Assembly (NCBI GenBank): GCA_037447655.1
Contig: JBBHKE010003048.1
Coordinates: forward strand, 1 to 64,000
DNA length: 64,000 nt
Origin: Zygnema cylindricum
Taxonomy: Eukaryota > Streptophyta > Zygnematophyceae > Zygnematales > Zygnemataceae
Direction of reading: 5' to 3'
A program made the translations under genes and the position numbers. Below the pieces are notes generated by a model. That model saw only the letters and a program-made list of their open reading frames with translations, made no database searches and was not told the origin of the DNA. Below are positions 9,545-20,703 of the stretch, piece after piece (position 1 is the first letter of the stretch; each line of letters starts with the position of its first letter).

Positions 9545-11432
9545 GGTTATGGGCCCACCATCTAGGGTGCCTATGTTTGATGGAACAGGCTTGACGTATT
9601 GGGCGTTTACAATGGAGGGATTGCTTTTCGAGAAGCACTTATGGGGAATTGTTGCGGGACAAGTGAGATGTCCGCCACCTAGCTTTGGAGGAGCTTACTA
9701 CGGAGAATCATCTGAGACTGCCCAGAATATCATCCGGAGTTCAGATGCAACGGAAGGTGAAGGGAAAAACCTTTCCGTGGATGGGGAAATAGGGGAGAAG
9801 GAAAAAAGGACACCTATGGTGAGGGGAGCTAGGCTCTCAGCTATGGTATTACATGTAGGGATTAAAACTGAAGAAAATGACAGGAAAATATGGGAATACA
9901 AAAACAGTATAGCAAAACATCTCATACTTAGATATGTGTCTAAGTCGATAGCTATCACTCTTTTAAGTCTAACCAAGTCTTCAGAGATATGGGAAGCACT
10001 AACCCAAATTTATAAGAGTGAGACTATTCAGAGGCAGCAATTAGTAAAACAAGAAATAGATGCCTACGTTTATAAAGGCGGTAGCATGATAGAGTTTTGC
10101 AATGATATTGCTGCGTTATATGTTGAGCTTACTAGTGCGGGATATGTAGAATCTGAGGAGAGTAAGATTAATACACTAATTATGAAACTCCTAGATGAGT
10201 ACGAAAACATAATTTGTCGTATACAGGCAATGGATGGCTCCTCATGGACTTGGAGCTTTACCATGGGGATAATTCTTGTGAGGGAAAGCACTTTGGAGCT
10301 TCGTAGGGGAAGGGACATGGTCAATGCGTTTTCAGCTGGTGGTGATTGGCGGAAGCGTGATGAGAGGAACGGTGGTGACGAGCGGAAGCGTGATGAGAGG
10401 AACGGTGGTGACGAGCGGAAGCGTGATGAGAGAAAGAAAGACAAAGGTAAACCTTATCGGAACTTTGGTGGAAAGAGAGGGAGAGGAAAAGAAAGGGGAG
10501 CTTTGAAAAAGGGGGTTTGCTTCTTTTGTAGGGAACCGGGTCATTATATGGAGGAATGCCCTTGTTTGGAAAAACTTAGAAGTTGGAATGTGGATGAAGA
10601 GGAAGAAGGGGAAGAGGAGAAAGAGGATGAAGATATTTTAGAGCTTCTCCGAATTAGTAGTATGGGAAAGAGAGAAAAGCACACAGAAATTCCACGAAGG
10701 CAACAGTGTGCTTTTGGAGGTATAAGGGAAGTAAAGAGAGAGGAGGTACTTGAGGATGACGAGGAGTGTAAAGTGTATGACTTAGAAATGAGAAAGTCAG
10801 GTCTAGGATCCATAAGTGAAAACGGGAAAGATAAAATTAATGAGGATAATTTTATAGGTATTTTGGAGTTAGAAAACTGGTCGGAAACGGAGACCTCAAC
10901 GGATTCCGAGGAAAGGGGAGAAGTGAAACTAGAAGGGGTTTTTAAAGATAAGGGAGAAGAGGAATATTTAATGAAAGGTTTAGGGGAGGAGAAATACTTA
11001 TTTGGAATAAATTTAGAAAGAGAGAGTGGAAAGAAATCCATGGGAGAGAGTGAGGAAAGTTTAATTTTTGCGGGTAATGGGTTTAACATCGCTAAAGGGA
11101 GTGATGGTATTTATGAAGGTGTGCCTGTAAAAGGGTTAGCATCTGGGTGTATGTTGCAGATTGGAGATGGGGCTGGCTGTTTGGATCGCAAGAGGGAAAT
11201 CGGTTTGTGTGTGGATGAAAGAGTGATGAAGTGGATAAAATCTTTGCTCGGATTTATGAAAAGTGGGATGTTAATTAAAATGTGTGATGCAATTATTATT
11301 TCAGTTCATTTAATGCACTGTGTTAAATACTTAAGTTTTATAAAAAGAAAAGGAAAAAGAAAAAAAAAAAGGAAAAGGAAAAAAGGGAGGGGGTGTTTGT
11401 TTACTTGTTTGTGGAAGTTGAAAGAAAAATAG
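9525..11432 (+). CDS. copia-type gag polyprotein of non-autonomous element, copy 2
   Basis: A 635-residue open frame, nearly identical to 6435-8348, with few replacements (KHLWG for KLLWG, NSIAKHLILR for NTTTKHLIRR) and a one-base difference in the A-run near the 3' end that changes the last residues. Same layout: N-terminal gag motif, gag core, RDER repeats, CCHC knuckle, charged C-terminal region of unknown role. Two intact open copies suggest recent activity or a recent duplication. The ATG at 9549, in the primer site, is the start comparable with relatives. Confidence 0.85.
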   Translation: MEVSEFQVMGPPSRVPMFDGTGLTYWAFTMEGLLFEKHLWGIVAGQVRCPPPSFGGAYYGESSETAQNIIRSSDATEGEGKNLSVDGEIGEKEKRTPMVRGARLSAMVLHVGIKTEENDRKIWEYKNSIAKHLILRYVSKSIAITLLSLTKSSEIWEALTQIYKSETIQRQQLVKQEIDAYVYKGGSMIEFCNDIAALYVELTSAGYVESEESKINTLIMKLLDEYENIICRIQAMDGSSWTWSFTMGIILVRESTLELRRGRDMVNAFSAGGDWRKRDERNGGDERKRDERNGGDERKRDERKKDKGKPYRNFGGKRGRGKERGALKKGVCFFCREPGHYMEECPCLEKLRSWNVDEEEEGEEEKEDEDILELLRISSMGKREKHTEIPRRQQCAFGGIREVKREEVLEDDEECKVYDLEMRKSGLGSISENGKDKINEDNFIGILELENWSETETSTDSEERGEVKLEGVFKDKGEEEYLMKGLGEEKYLFGINLERESGKKSMGESEESLIFAGNGFNIAKGSDGIYEGVPVKGLASGCMLQIGDGAGCLDRKREIGLCVDERVMKWIKSLLGFMKSGMLIKMCDAIIISVHLMHCVKYLSFIKRKGKRKKKRKRKKGRGCLFTCLWKLKEK

Positions 11433-11450
11433 ACTAGAAAATAAGGGGAG

Positions 11451-12632
11451 TGTTGATATTTGAGTATTTTCTAGGTCTGTATTAGAATAGAAAAAGAGTT
11501 GAGGCGGTCTGCCTCTAACTCCCCTTCTCCAAGCCCCCACACTTGCTGTAGTCACTAAAGGCTGGAAAGGGAGCTAGAGCCATGGATACCTAAACTCTCT
11601 AGAGAAGACAGGAAGTGAATTAGGTAGATTAAACAAAATATACTTGACGGACCCAGGTATTGAACCTGGAACCTGCCGTCCGGCAAGTCGGCGTAGACGT
11701 TGCCTTTAACCGTTAAACCTAGAACTAGTGTTACATTACGTTAGGTTTGATTACATTATAAATTGTTACGCGTAGACTAAATAGTTTAACGGGAAATAGA
11801 TTCTTAGTGCATAGATACCGTTTTAATATAGTACGGAGTACAGTACGGATACGAAACGGATACCGCGCATTTGTTTCGATAGCGAAACAAATACCGCGCG
11901 TCGAATTTCAGCGGCTAAGATTATAGCCGGTTTTTGATCGGAGAGCCGCGATAGGTGCCGCGATCACGGAACATGTACTTTTGGCGTTTTTTAGCCATCG
12001 CCACTTCATGTGACACGTGGCACGACAATGTTGGATTGCGGCGACTCCGGAGATTGCGGGAACGAATCCGTCTATGACACGTGTCGACAATTTGGCCATG
12101 TTGTACAATGGCCGTACATAAAGTACACCGGCACCTGTACTTTTCTGTACGACACAGTGATTTGATTGGTGCCGTACTTCAGTAGATAGAGTTTTAGAGG
12201 GGAAATAGGACTTAGAAAATTTTGGGTAAGTAGCTGCCTCTCCCAGAGAGCACCTTGTATAAATGGCAAACTTTGGCCAGCCATAACTATCAATTTCCTT
12301 GACCATTTTCAGTGATTCTTTTTGCTGCGGACTCAGGGGAGTCTAGGCTACACGAGGTGTAGTCGGTCCGAGTTTTTGTCTGCCAGGGTGGCTGCATTTA
12401 TAAGGGAAAGTCAAAGTGGGTGAATGTGTCCAAATCTCATATTCTAACTTTGCATTCTGTGGTGGAACTGAGCACACAGAAAGTGTTATTTCACAGGGGT
12501 GAATCTATATTGGGATTCTGACTGTCAAGGGGGCTGTCATTTGGGTTTATATTAACTTGGAGTCGGCACTATCTAGATTAGCTTTTTTTGGATCTGCATA
12601 CTCTGAGGGCCAATGGAGGTCTCAGAGTTTCA
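11451..12632 (+). repeat. LTR 3 of the gag-only array
   Basis: 1182 bp, TGTTG to TTTCA. It is followed directly by gypsy pol sequence TTCGCTAGG (plus strand). It is closest to LTR2. The antisense tRNA-like module is at 11645-11724. Confidence 0.9.
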
Positions 12633-13620
12633 TTCGCTAGGATCCACAGGGATACCATCTTTACTCACAACGTGACCCAAAAATTCCATTATGTCATTTA
12701 AGAAGTCACACTTGCTTCTTTTTTCGTACAATTGGTTCTCCCTTAAGACCTGTAAGATAGTTCGTAGGTTCTTGAGATGATCTTCGAAAGTCTCGGTATA
12801 TACCAAAATATCATCCAAGAAAACGATTACGAACGCGTCCAAGTATCGCCGCAAGATAGTGTTCATTAGATGCATGAAGGTAGCCAGGGCATTAGTGAAT
12901 CCAAAGTGCATAACCGAAAATTGGAAATGACCGTAGCGCGTCCTAAACGCCGTCTTCTCCACGTCCTACTCCGTGATTCTGATTTGGTGGTAACCGCTTT
13001 GTAAGTCGATCTTCAAGAAATATGTGGCACCCTTTAATTTGTCTATCAACTCGTATATTCTGGGTAAAGGGTAGGCGTTCTTCATCGTCAACTTATTTAG
13101 TGCTCGGTAGTCCACACACATGCGTAGACCTCCGTCTTTTTTACTCACCAAAAGGACCCAGGCTCCGTATGGCGACTTGATCGATTTGATAGCTCCGACC
13201 TCCACTAACTCGGAAAGTTGTTTCTTAAGCTCATCCAACTCGGTGTAGCTCATCTTATATATCCGATTAGTCGGGGGCACGACTCCGAGAACCTGCTCGA
13301 TTTTGTGGTCCACGTTGCATTTTCGGAGGCAACCCTTCCGGGAGTTTCGGGAGAAAAACATCATCATCCTTCTCGAGAAGTTTTGTTATGGCTTCCGAGG
13401 CCTCCACGGAAGTCTTTTTATCATCGTTTTCCGCCTTAGAGCTGAAGTCTGGATCCGTTTATTTCCAGGTAACTAGAATATCCTCATGCACTTCCTCCAC
13501 AGGTCGTACGATTGCCATTCCAATTGTTTCCTCTTTTTTGAGTGCCCTATTAAGCTGTAAAGCCAAAAGTAGGCGTCCCTTCTCCGAAACTTTACCAGCC
13601 ACTCGGTAAGAGGATTACAA
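12633..13620 (-). pseudogene. gypsy reverse transcriptase, N-terminal part
   Basis: Minus-strand RT motifs in order: [92 protein letters not shown], and the catalytic [10 protein letters not shown] stop separates 12966-13367 from 12630-12962. The frame stops abruptly at DPSE (12633), where the copia derivative is inserted. Upstream, around 13440-13615, lies the protease-RT linker. Confidence 0.85.
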
Positions 13621-13623
13621 AAG

Positions 13624-14325
13624 TGTGTACCATATTATTAGAGGTAAGGCTGCTGTAGTTGCGGTTCCAAAGCAGCGGAGCTGCGACGCGAGAGTAGCGC
13701 AACAGAGCAATGTAGCAACTTAGCAGCGTAGTATAGCAACGCAACATAGCAGCATAGCAACGCCGCAGAATGTAGATTGAACTGCAAAGTTCTAGAAGGA
13801 TAGTTTGGATAGATCTCGGATGACCGTGAAGGTCCACGTGTACATCTGTAAAGTACTGCGTTGACTAACATATGGATAGTTTAAATAGAGAACTAGACTT
13901 AGTCAATAGGCAAAATCTTTGAGTAGACCTTCGTTGTGAGGGTTCAACTTTGTAATCTCTTTCTAATTAATAAAACTCAACTTTTCTTTGGAATTGCAGT
14001 TTGCCTTTGTTGTTGCTACGAGGAGATCTTCGGAGCTTTCCGTTGTGCATTGTGGTGCGTTAAGAGGTATTTTGTCCCTTTTACACACTCCTATCGTTAC
14101 CTCACACTTTTTCGCCTTTTCTCACCTTCATTCCATTCTTCCTCAAATCAATCACCGGATTCCACTTTGGAGCCATGGTTTCCCCAAGACTACCTCATTA
14201 TCTCCAAGAGGTAGTACGTGGAAGACTTCATTCCATTGTAGCTTTCCCATACTAAATCGTAATCGAGGTGTGGAATGGGATATATGTATGAAGCTACCAT
14301 TAGCAAGCTGGACGGATTGATGGCT
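13624..14325 (+). mobile_element. probable solo LTR of a related gypsy family, inserted in pol
   Basis: This ~700-bp block splits the protease from the RT. Its first 160 bp, read on the minus strand, resemble the GCTGC/TTGCTA-rich tract of the 708-1207 LTR, so the insert has the opposite orientation. On the plus strand it has a TATA-like AGTTTAAATAG (13878) and an AATAAAACTCAAC signal (13969), as an LTR would. The ends are approximate and I could not find a target duplication. Confidence 0.45.
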
Positions 14326-14585
14326 TCAAATTTTGATGAGTGGCAATTTCATTTTCTTGACGAACTTCTCGTTGACAAAGTTTCCCGACGCGACCGAGTC
14401 TAACATTAAACTAGTCACGCTGTTCCCTATTCTTCCATGAAAGACTAAGGGGTCACCGCCTTCTACGACCAGCCTCATGACCGTTAGTTTGCCATTTTGA
14501 GGAACTTTCCTTTTCGGGCAATCTCTGTCCACGTGATCCGGGGAACCGCACTGGAAGGAAAGTCAATTCAACCTCTGACGTTGGT
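14326..14585 (-). pseudogene. gypsy zinc knuckle and aspartic protease, mutated
   Basis: CGSPDHVDRDCPKRK is the end of a CCHC knuckle. Then the protease region GRIGNSVTSLMLDSVASGNFV has DSVAS where an active enzyme has D-S/T-G-A, so the flap-side Gly is lost. The frame upstream of the knuckle is closed by a stop. Confidence 0.7.
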
Positions 14586-14709
14586 GCTCCGCGGAGGACA
14601 ATTCGTCGGACTTAGTTTTAGCATTTCTTCTTTTCTTTCGGATGGCATTAACCGTGCCCCCGTCCTCTTTAATAGCTCCTAACTCTATAAGGGTTGGACA
14701 GTCGTCCCT

Positions 14710-15408
14710 TCAACCTCCTCCGTTGCTACTCGATCCAAAATGGTAGGATCTCCGAAGTGTGAAATCGACAAAATCGATACGCTCTGCGAATTGGACAATT
14801 GCCGAGAGAGTAGGAGTTGTCGTTTCCTGTGCAAGCCACTGTTCTACATCCCTCCGAATAGACGCCTTGGGTCCCTTAACATATCGGTCTTCAGCTTCGT
14901 CATCCGTCATCGTCAAGATCTGATCTTTACACTCGAAGAATCGTTGCGTGTAACCTAAAATCGATGAGCGTTGCTTCAACACCGAGATTTTATCCCATGC
15001 CGCCTTAACCGTGTTCACGCGTTGCCAAGAGTCACGTAGGAGCTGAACGAAGTGGGTTCACACTTCCAGTTTCTCTTCGGCTTCCACCAAAGTTCTCTGC
15101 CACACCCCTACTGCCCCTTTGAGTAACCCTCCCGCATAATGAACTTTCTCACGATCGGATAGGCTGGGAAATTTCTCAAGGTAGTTCGCCACCAAATACA
15201 ACCACGCATCTAGATTCTTATGTCGAGCAAGATCAAACTTTTCGAGAAGTCTCAATTTCGGTCTTTGAAGGTCTCTCTGAATGCTTCCATGTGCTCGCTG
15301 GCCAAGTCGAGATTCCAAAGTAACTACGGTATCACTTAAATGGGCATTCTCCAGTTCCCGAAGGACTCTCTCCAACATGTCAGCTGTGGATACTCCGTGT
15401 CCTTCCAT
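14710..15408 (-). pseudogene. gypsy gag, two frames
   Basis: 15058-15408 (116 aa) starts MEGHGVSTADMLERVLREL and includes LEKFDLARHKNLDAWLYLVANYLEKF. 14710-15018 continues in another frame with WDKISVLKQRSSILGYTQRF and ASIRRDVEQWL, the usual retrotransposon gag core. It lies just inside the 5' LTR on the minus strand, as expected. A frameshift near 15040 breaks it. Confidence 0.7.
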
Positions 15409-15443
15409 GTTGTCGGGTCACGAGTTTTTTGCTTTGATATCAA

Positions 15444-15943
15444 TGTAAAAGAGGGTGATTCACCGGTTACACACACATCGGTCGTGCATAGCAGAATAGA
15501 GCAAGGATCCCCTCGTAGCAACAACAAGACAAACAGAATACACAGCTTACACAATAGTTCGGATAACTGTATTTATCAGGAAGGAGTTACAACATTGAGT
15601 GCTCTAGTCGAGAAGTCTACTTCAAAAGAGTCTCCTATACACTACGCTAACTGAACTATTTAAACTACCCTTCCACTAGTCCAACAGGTACGGTAACTGT
15701 CCTATTATCCCCCACGTGGACAGCCGGTAGGAGCCACATCATATTCCTACTAGGTTATAGAAATCTATCGCAACTTCTACATTCTGCAACGTTGTTATGC
15801 TGCTACGCTGCGCTGCTCTACTGCTACAGTGCGTTGCTCAGTTGCTATACTGCCTTGCTCTGTTGCCGCAGCTGCGCTACACTAGCTTTGCAACTACAAC
15901 AACTTTGCCGTTTTCAGGTCCACAATCTTATAACCCTGTAACA
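15444..15943 (-). repeat. gypsy 5' LTR
   Basis: 500 bp. The sense (minus) strand runs from TGTTACAGGG to CTCTTTTACA. It pairs with 708-1207. The outer flank GCTCC (15944-15948) nearly matches GCTTC at 703-707. Confidence 0.85.
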
Positions 15944-16640
15944 GCTCCCCGGACCCCACATCTAAAAGGTTTTTTGTTTGCACTGTCACGGAGGAAATCA
16001 TCGAAGGACTTGTTCAAAGTACCAAAAATTTATGCGGCGAATGGCACAAATTGGTTGGCCGAGTCTCGGTGAGCGTAATCTCTTTCCTTAGAAGTTGTTG
16101 AGTCCCGAGCCGCCACGTCTGTATGTACCGCCGTGCGAGAAGAAACGTGGGTTTCAGTCGGATCCGTGAGGACCACATCACCCAAAGTCCTCTTAGCCCC
16201 ATGGAGGAAAACTAAGTCAACCCGAGGACTTCGAAGGCCGGTAGACTGGGAGCGAGGAGGTAGTATATTAAAAACCTCGAGCCTCACGGTGAAGCCCATG
16301 TCGGTGCTGATTGAAGCAATTGAGTCGTGAGCCAAATCATGTGCAACAGTACGTTCACTGCCTCTAGAGCAACGGAGCAGATCAATCCCTTCCGAGTCGA
16401 TAGGTTGATTACAAACACAATGCGGTCGCCGAAGAAGCACGGGGTAAGGCAAACCCAAACGAAGACGTAAGGTAGATGTAAACTGGCCAGACATTAGACA
16501 AAGGGTCGAAAAAATCGGCGTGGCTTGCAGCCACGCACCAGCCCTTGGCCCGAAACACGAACGCAGTCGAGCACGCGATTGAGCAAAAGGTAGCGCGTTT
16601 AAAAAGTTATGAAATTCAGCGGCTGCCAATTGCTCAACTA
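15944..16640 (-). pseudogene. LINE ORF2 C-terminal fragment
   Basis: The minus-strand frame 16030-16629 (199 aa) has the region that follows RT in a class of plant and algal non-LTR elements: GPRAGAWLQATPIF, LRLRLGLPYPV, a Cys motif (CVCNQPIDSEGIDLLRC), then RVDLVFL, DVVLTDPTETH and SKERDYAHRD. Shifted frames continue to ~15950. KERDYAHRD also appears in the second LINE fragment at 47260. 5' truncation and frameshifts mark it as dead. Confidence 0.7.
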
Positions 16641-17240
16641 TACGTTTTTAGAGATAAATGTTGTTGTCGGAAATAAAAGTTGTTGTTGACGTGGGTACAA
16701 CTTGTGAGGATTGAAGACAACTACGAAACTTACGCCGATTGGTGATGTCTATAAAAACAACGACGACTGTAGACGTCTAGTTTTTTGTGACATTGTAGAT
16801 GTTTTGGTTTTGTGACATTGTGCCGTCAAGCTTACTTGTGACGACGTCGACGTCAATGATTTAATAACTTTCCGCCATGGTTTCTTGATTTCGTTTTTTG
16901 ACTTTTTTCACTCGACTTGGCATCAAAATTTACATAAAAGGTGGTCATTTTTTTTTTCAAAGATCTTTTATTTCATATCAATAATGTCATGACTCACACG
17001 AAAACATGTGAGATAAAAGCGATAGTATGAGAGGGAGAGGGGAGAGGCAACGATAGCGTAACATTGTGCATCGGACCCATGAATGAAAGTGGAGGTTCGA
17101 GACCCCTGCAATTATTTTTTCGTAAATGCAATTTTTTTTTCGTAAATGCGCGTGACGGGCTGGAAGAAAATAGCGAGTACCTTCCCTCTTCCTAAAATTT
17201 TCCAACTCGTGTGGCGCGTGCGTGGATCGTTGGTCACTTG
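16641..17240. repeat. R1-type dispersed repeat, interrupted by a solo LTR
   Basis: Non-coding. It contains blocks such as ACATTGTAGATG and TCGTGTGGCGCGTGCGTGG (17209) that recur near 28780. The repeat resumes at 18129 after the solo LTR. Confidence 0.5.
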
Positions 17241-18128
17241 TGTTGAAAAGAGGTAATTAATAGTTCACTTCCCTATTTTACTTTTGCTTTAAAGAAAGAG
17301 AGTGAGGATCAAAGGCGCACCATGACTGCCGCAATATTTAGAAAGTGGCAGTTTTTGAAGTAAAGTGTATTTTGCTAAAATGATGCCTAAGTCTAGATTT
17401 AAACTTGCAACCTCTAGATTCTCTATAGCCTAGCGCCTTAACCATCAAGGCGTTACGAAACGATACACGTGATGGGTTTCATAAATATATAAACATTAAC
17501 ACAACAGCTAATTAACAGCAGACTAACCAAAAGGAGCAATTCCTGCATGTACGCGAATCTGAACTGTGTAAAATATGTTTTGATCGGACGGCCGGTATTA
17601 TAGCCGCCAAGCGAAGTGAGCTTTTGGCGGCATACGGAGATATCGTCACGCGGTGCCACGTGGCGCCACATTATTTGATACCGGAGAAGATGAGAGGAGG
17701 AACCATGGCTTCCGATTTGACAAGTGTCACCTTGTAGACCTTGTCGTACAATGGTCGTACAATAAGTACATCGTCCATTGTACCTTCTTGTACTATATAG
17801 TGTTCCTATTGGACTAGGGTTTAGTAGTAGTAGTCGTGAGTAGGCAGACCAAGACTTAGTAAAATTTAGGTACCTCTCTCTCTAAGAGAGCTTGTAACTA
17901 TAAAGGTCATCTTTGACCAGCCATAACTTACTGCTCAGGTGAGCAAATTCAGTGATTTTTTTTGCGTTTGACTCAGGGGAGTCTTGTCCTCACAGGGGTG
18001 AGAGTGGTCAGAATATTTGTGTGCCTGGGCGGCGCTTATTCAGCGGGAAAGTAGAAGGGGCAAATATTATCCTAGAGGCTTTACATAGGCTGCTCATTTT
18101 TTGGGTCAATGGAGACCACAGAATTTCA
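17241..18128 (+). mobile_element. solo LTR of the copia lineage, target duplication ACTTG
   Basis: 888 bp, TGTTGAAAAGAGG to GAATTTCA, flanked on both sides by ACTTG (17236-17240 and 18129-18133). It is a close relative of the LTRs at 56290 and 61624. The antisense tRNA-like module is at 17386-17460. Hairpins at 17932-18003: TGCTCAGGTGAGCA, GACTCAGGGGAGTC, CTCACAGGGGTGAG. The internal region was lost by LTR-LTR recombination. Confidence 0.9.
17386..17460 (-). other. tRNA-like module in solo LTR (antisense)
   Basis: Minus strand: A-box-like TTGATGGTTAAGGCG, then B-box-like GGTTGCAAGTTTAAATCT. The homologous module of the inner LTR at 20775 is 20920-20997. Confidence 0.6.
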
Positions 18129-19357
18129 ACTTGTTGTTTGGGTGATACTAAACTAAAATCAAGCGAGGTGATTTTTGATAAAGTTTTTTGATGAGCTAGA
18201 TTCTATTGCTCGGGGGTCGAATAGAGGAAAACGACAAAATGAGTTTTCAAGGCGACAAACATGGAGTACATTCAAAGTATCGATTGACATTACTGTAGTG
18301 AAAGAAATCTGTTCGTACGGCTAAAGTTTTTCTCATTAGGGATTGAATTTTGGGGGAAAACGATAGAAAAAAGTCAAAACTTTAATACACGGGGACACCC
18401 TTTAGGTAAGGACTTTTTTTCCTATCCTTTTATTAAAGATGTACTACTTTGAGTTACACCCGTACGAAGAAATGTATAGTACAATTTACGTCATCTTCGA
18501 ACTTAGGATGTACGACAAGTTATCGCCTTATGATTTTTTGAACCACTGTCACGTTATCTTCAAACGTATCTTAAAACACATGGTCGATGTGTTTTAAGTA
18601 AAATAACAACGATTACATAAAATAGAAAAACATATTTGCGCGTGCCAAAAATTTCAAACGTTTTTGACGACGTAAAAAAAGTACACGGTTTTCTTTTTTT
18701 TCTCACTTCCAACTTGTATATCTCTTTTTGTGCAAGAATCTTAAGGCGACAATGTCATTTCACAAAAAGGTGAAATATCCGTGAAGGCGCCACAACAACT
18801 CCAGCCTCTCTCACCTTGCTCACCTTGCTCACATTGCTCAGCTTGCTCACCTTCCTCACCTTACTCATATTGTCTTATTCACTTCAAAGTTCACTAGTGT
18901 CCTTCGCTGCACAAATGGAGGAAGGCCAAATGCGGAGGGCGGTCGCACGTGCGTGACCTAAGTCACGCCGAGAGGAATCCAACAAACGCGCCAAAAAAAA
19001 TAAAAAAAATGCAAGGGCCTTAAGAATTCCATATCCATTCATTACGATCGTACATGAGAGGCAAATGCGAAAAACACATTGTTGAGCCATGGCTAGAAGT
19101 TGTATCAATACAATATCACACAAAAACATGGGATGTACTTACCGTTTCCAAAAAGTATGACGTGTCATTCGACATTCAAAAAAGTAAAAAAAAACACCGT
19201 GCGTCGTGACACATTATAGACATTGACAATTATCACGGGCATTGTCAACGTGTACAATCGTCACACCCTTAATTAACAATTTCGTTGATACATATTGGGA
19301 CACTTTAATATTGCGTAATACCAAGTAAGTATGCTAAGCTATAAACGACATAGGCTC
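18129..19357. repeat. R1-type dispersed repeats, mixed orientation
   Basis: 18129-18420 matches 28820-29100 (GAGGTGATTTTTGAT, CATTCGAAGT, ACTTTAATACA blocks). The right part, around 19195-19320, is the reverse complement of the block at 30390-30470 (GGGTGTGACGATTGTA). No coding potential recognised. Confidence 0.5.
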
Positions 19358-19362
19358 ATAGT

Positions 19363-20332
19363 TGAAATTTTGTGGACTCCATAGTCATACAAAATGAGCA
19401 ACTCAATAAAGCCCCTAGGATAACCCTGACCCATTGTAGTTAATCAAGGAATATTTGTAACCGAGGCATGCAAAAACTCTGACCATCCTCACCCATATGA
19501 CGATAAGACTACCATAAGTCGAACGGAAAAAGACTCTCTGAATTTGCTCCCCTGAGCAGTAAGTTACGGCTCTTCAAAGACAATCAATTTATACAAATGG
19601 TTGATGGGAGAGAGGGTTGTTAAAAAAAATCAAAGTCAAAACTACCTACTCTCACAGTCTGCTTACCAAACCCGCAGCCAATGAGAGGACAATACAGTAC
19701 AGCGAGCTATGCATAAATATTTACTAACCGCCACAAAAATTGTACATCAATTGTACAAAACCATTTGAAACGGTATACCTTCTATATTCGACGCCATGGA
19801 TTTGTTCTATCGTCCTTTGCAGACCTCTGGCAATCTGCCACATGTCAATTTGTGACTATTTTAACGTAAGCCGCCAAAAGAGCCATTGGGGGCTGTTGGA
19901 GCTCACGCGAACCGTCCGATCCCATGTTTTCCAGAAATCTCGACCGTCCGATTTAGTCGGCGTGCAGGATGTTTTTTGCGGCCGTCGTAATCCGTCGGTT
20001 CTATGTTCACCGATTTTTCAAATATCATTAAATGAATTATAACCTTGCGAGTTGTTGATGTATTTATCGAACCCTATGTTTGCAACGATTCTTCTTCGAC
20101 TTTGCGGATAAGGCGGACGACTACATTGGATTCCGTTAGACCTAAGATCAATTCTAGGTTTGGTCACCCTTTTTGTTGTGGTCCATGCTATCTCTCTCTC
20201 TCGTTAGCTTTGGTTGTCATAGACAACCATGGTTTCCCTAGACAACCATGGCTTCCCTTCTCCTGCGGCTTCTATTCTGTCTTTGCCTTGAGAACTACAA
20301 GTAGGATAGGAATTATTTTTTTCCTACTAACA
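19363..20332 (-). mobile_element. solo LTR of the copia lineage (minus), target duplication ATAGT
   Basis: 970 bp. On the minus strand it runs from TGTTAGTAGG to AAAATTTCA, flanked by ATAGT at 19358-19362 and 20333-20337. It belongs to the same subfamily as the outer LTR 20704-22656. The tRNA-like module is at 20096-20163 (plus strand, so antisense to the LTR). Confidence 0.85.
20096..20163 (+). other. tRNA-like module in minus-strand solo LTR
   Basis: A-box-like TTTGCGGATAAGGCGG and a B-box-like CCTAAGATCAATTCTAGG capable of a short hairpin. It is antisense to its LTR. Confidence 0.5.
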
Positions 20333-20337
20333 ATAGT

Positions 20338-20703
20338 ACCCTAATACGAAATTGGTAATTAAAAGTGTGACGATTGTATACGTCGCCCGTCACAGTTGTC
20401 AGTTTTTGCTATATGTCTCGATGAACCGTTTTTTTTTATCGAAACGTCGCAAGACACATGGTATTTTTTTGAAACGTTTTTGTACATCATCTGCCTTTGC
20501 GTGACATCGTAATTGTACAACCTTCCAGCCATGGCTAAACAAAGTGCTTTTGCATTGCCTCTCTAAGCTGGTCGCAATGAATGGACATATAATTTTTGAG
20601 GCCCTTGCAAAACAAAAAAAAAATGTTTGTTACACATTGGGACAATTGAAAACTGTGTACGGAGTCTGCGCTATGATACGAAGTACGTTTGCTAAGTTAC
20701 CAT
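20338..20703 (+). repeat. R1 fragment
   Basis: Starts with GTGTGACGATTGTATACGTCG (from 20366) and includes the AACGTCGCAAGACACATGG and CCAGCCATGGCT blocks of the R1 family. Confidence 0.55.

Larger units (their letters stand above)
5272..12632 (+). mobile_element. tandem gag-only copia derivative: LTR-gag-LTR-gag-LTR
   Basis: Three ~1183-bp LTRs alternate with two ~1.9-kb internal regions that encode only a copia-type gag, so the unit repeats every ~3090 bp. No protease, integrase or RT is present: this is the architecture of a non-autonomous terminal-repeat retrotransposon with GAG. The elements need enzymes in trans. Copies are almost identical, so the array is young. It lies exactly between the Glu codon of DPSE (right) and the Ile codon of INVV (left) of gypsy pol. 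Simply joining the flanks keeps the frame, and I see no target duplication. Confidence 0.9.
708..15943 (-). mobile_element. degenerate Ty3/gypsy chromovirus with nested insertions
   Basis: Two 500-bp LTRs (708-1207 and 15444-15943) bound the element. On the minus strand the order is gag, zinc knuckle/protease, reverse transcriptase, RNase H, integrase, chromodomain, extra ORFs: a Ty3/gypsy chromovirus. Without the tandem copia derivative (5272-12632) it would be about 7.9 kb including a further LTR-like insert at ~13624-14325. The putative primer site just inside the 5' LTR (15430-15443, minus: TTGATATCAAAGC) resembles the usual acceptor-end site for initiator tRNA-Met with a few changes. Flanking GCTTC/GCTCC is a probable 5-bp target duplication. 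Frameshifts and stops throughout show it is dead. Confidence 0.85.
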
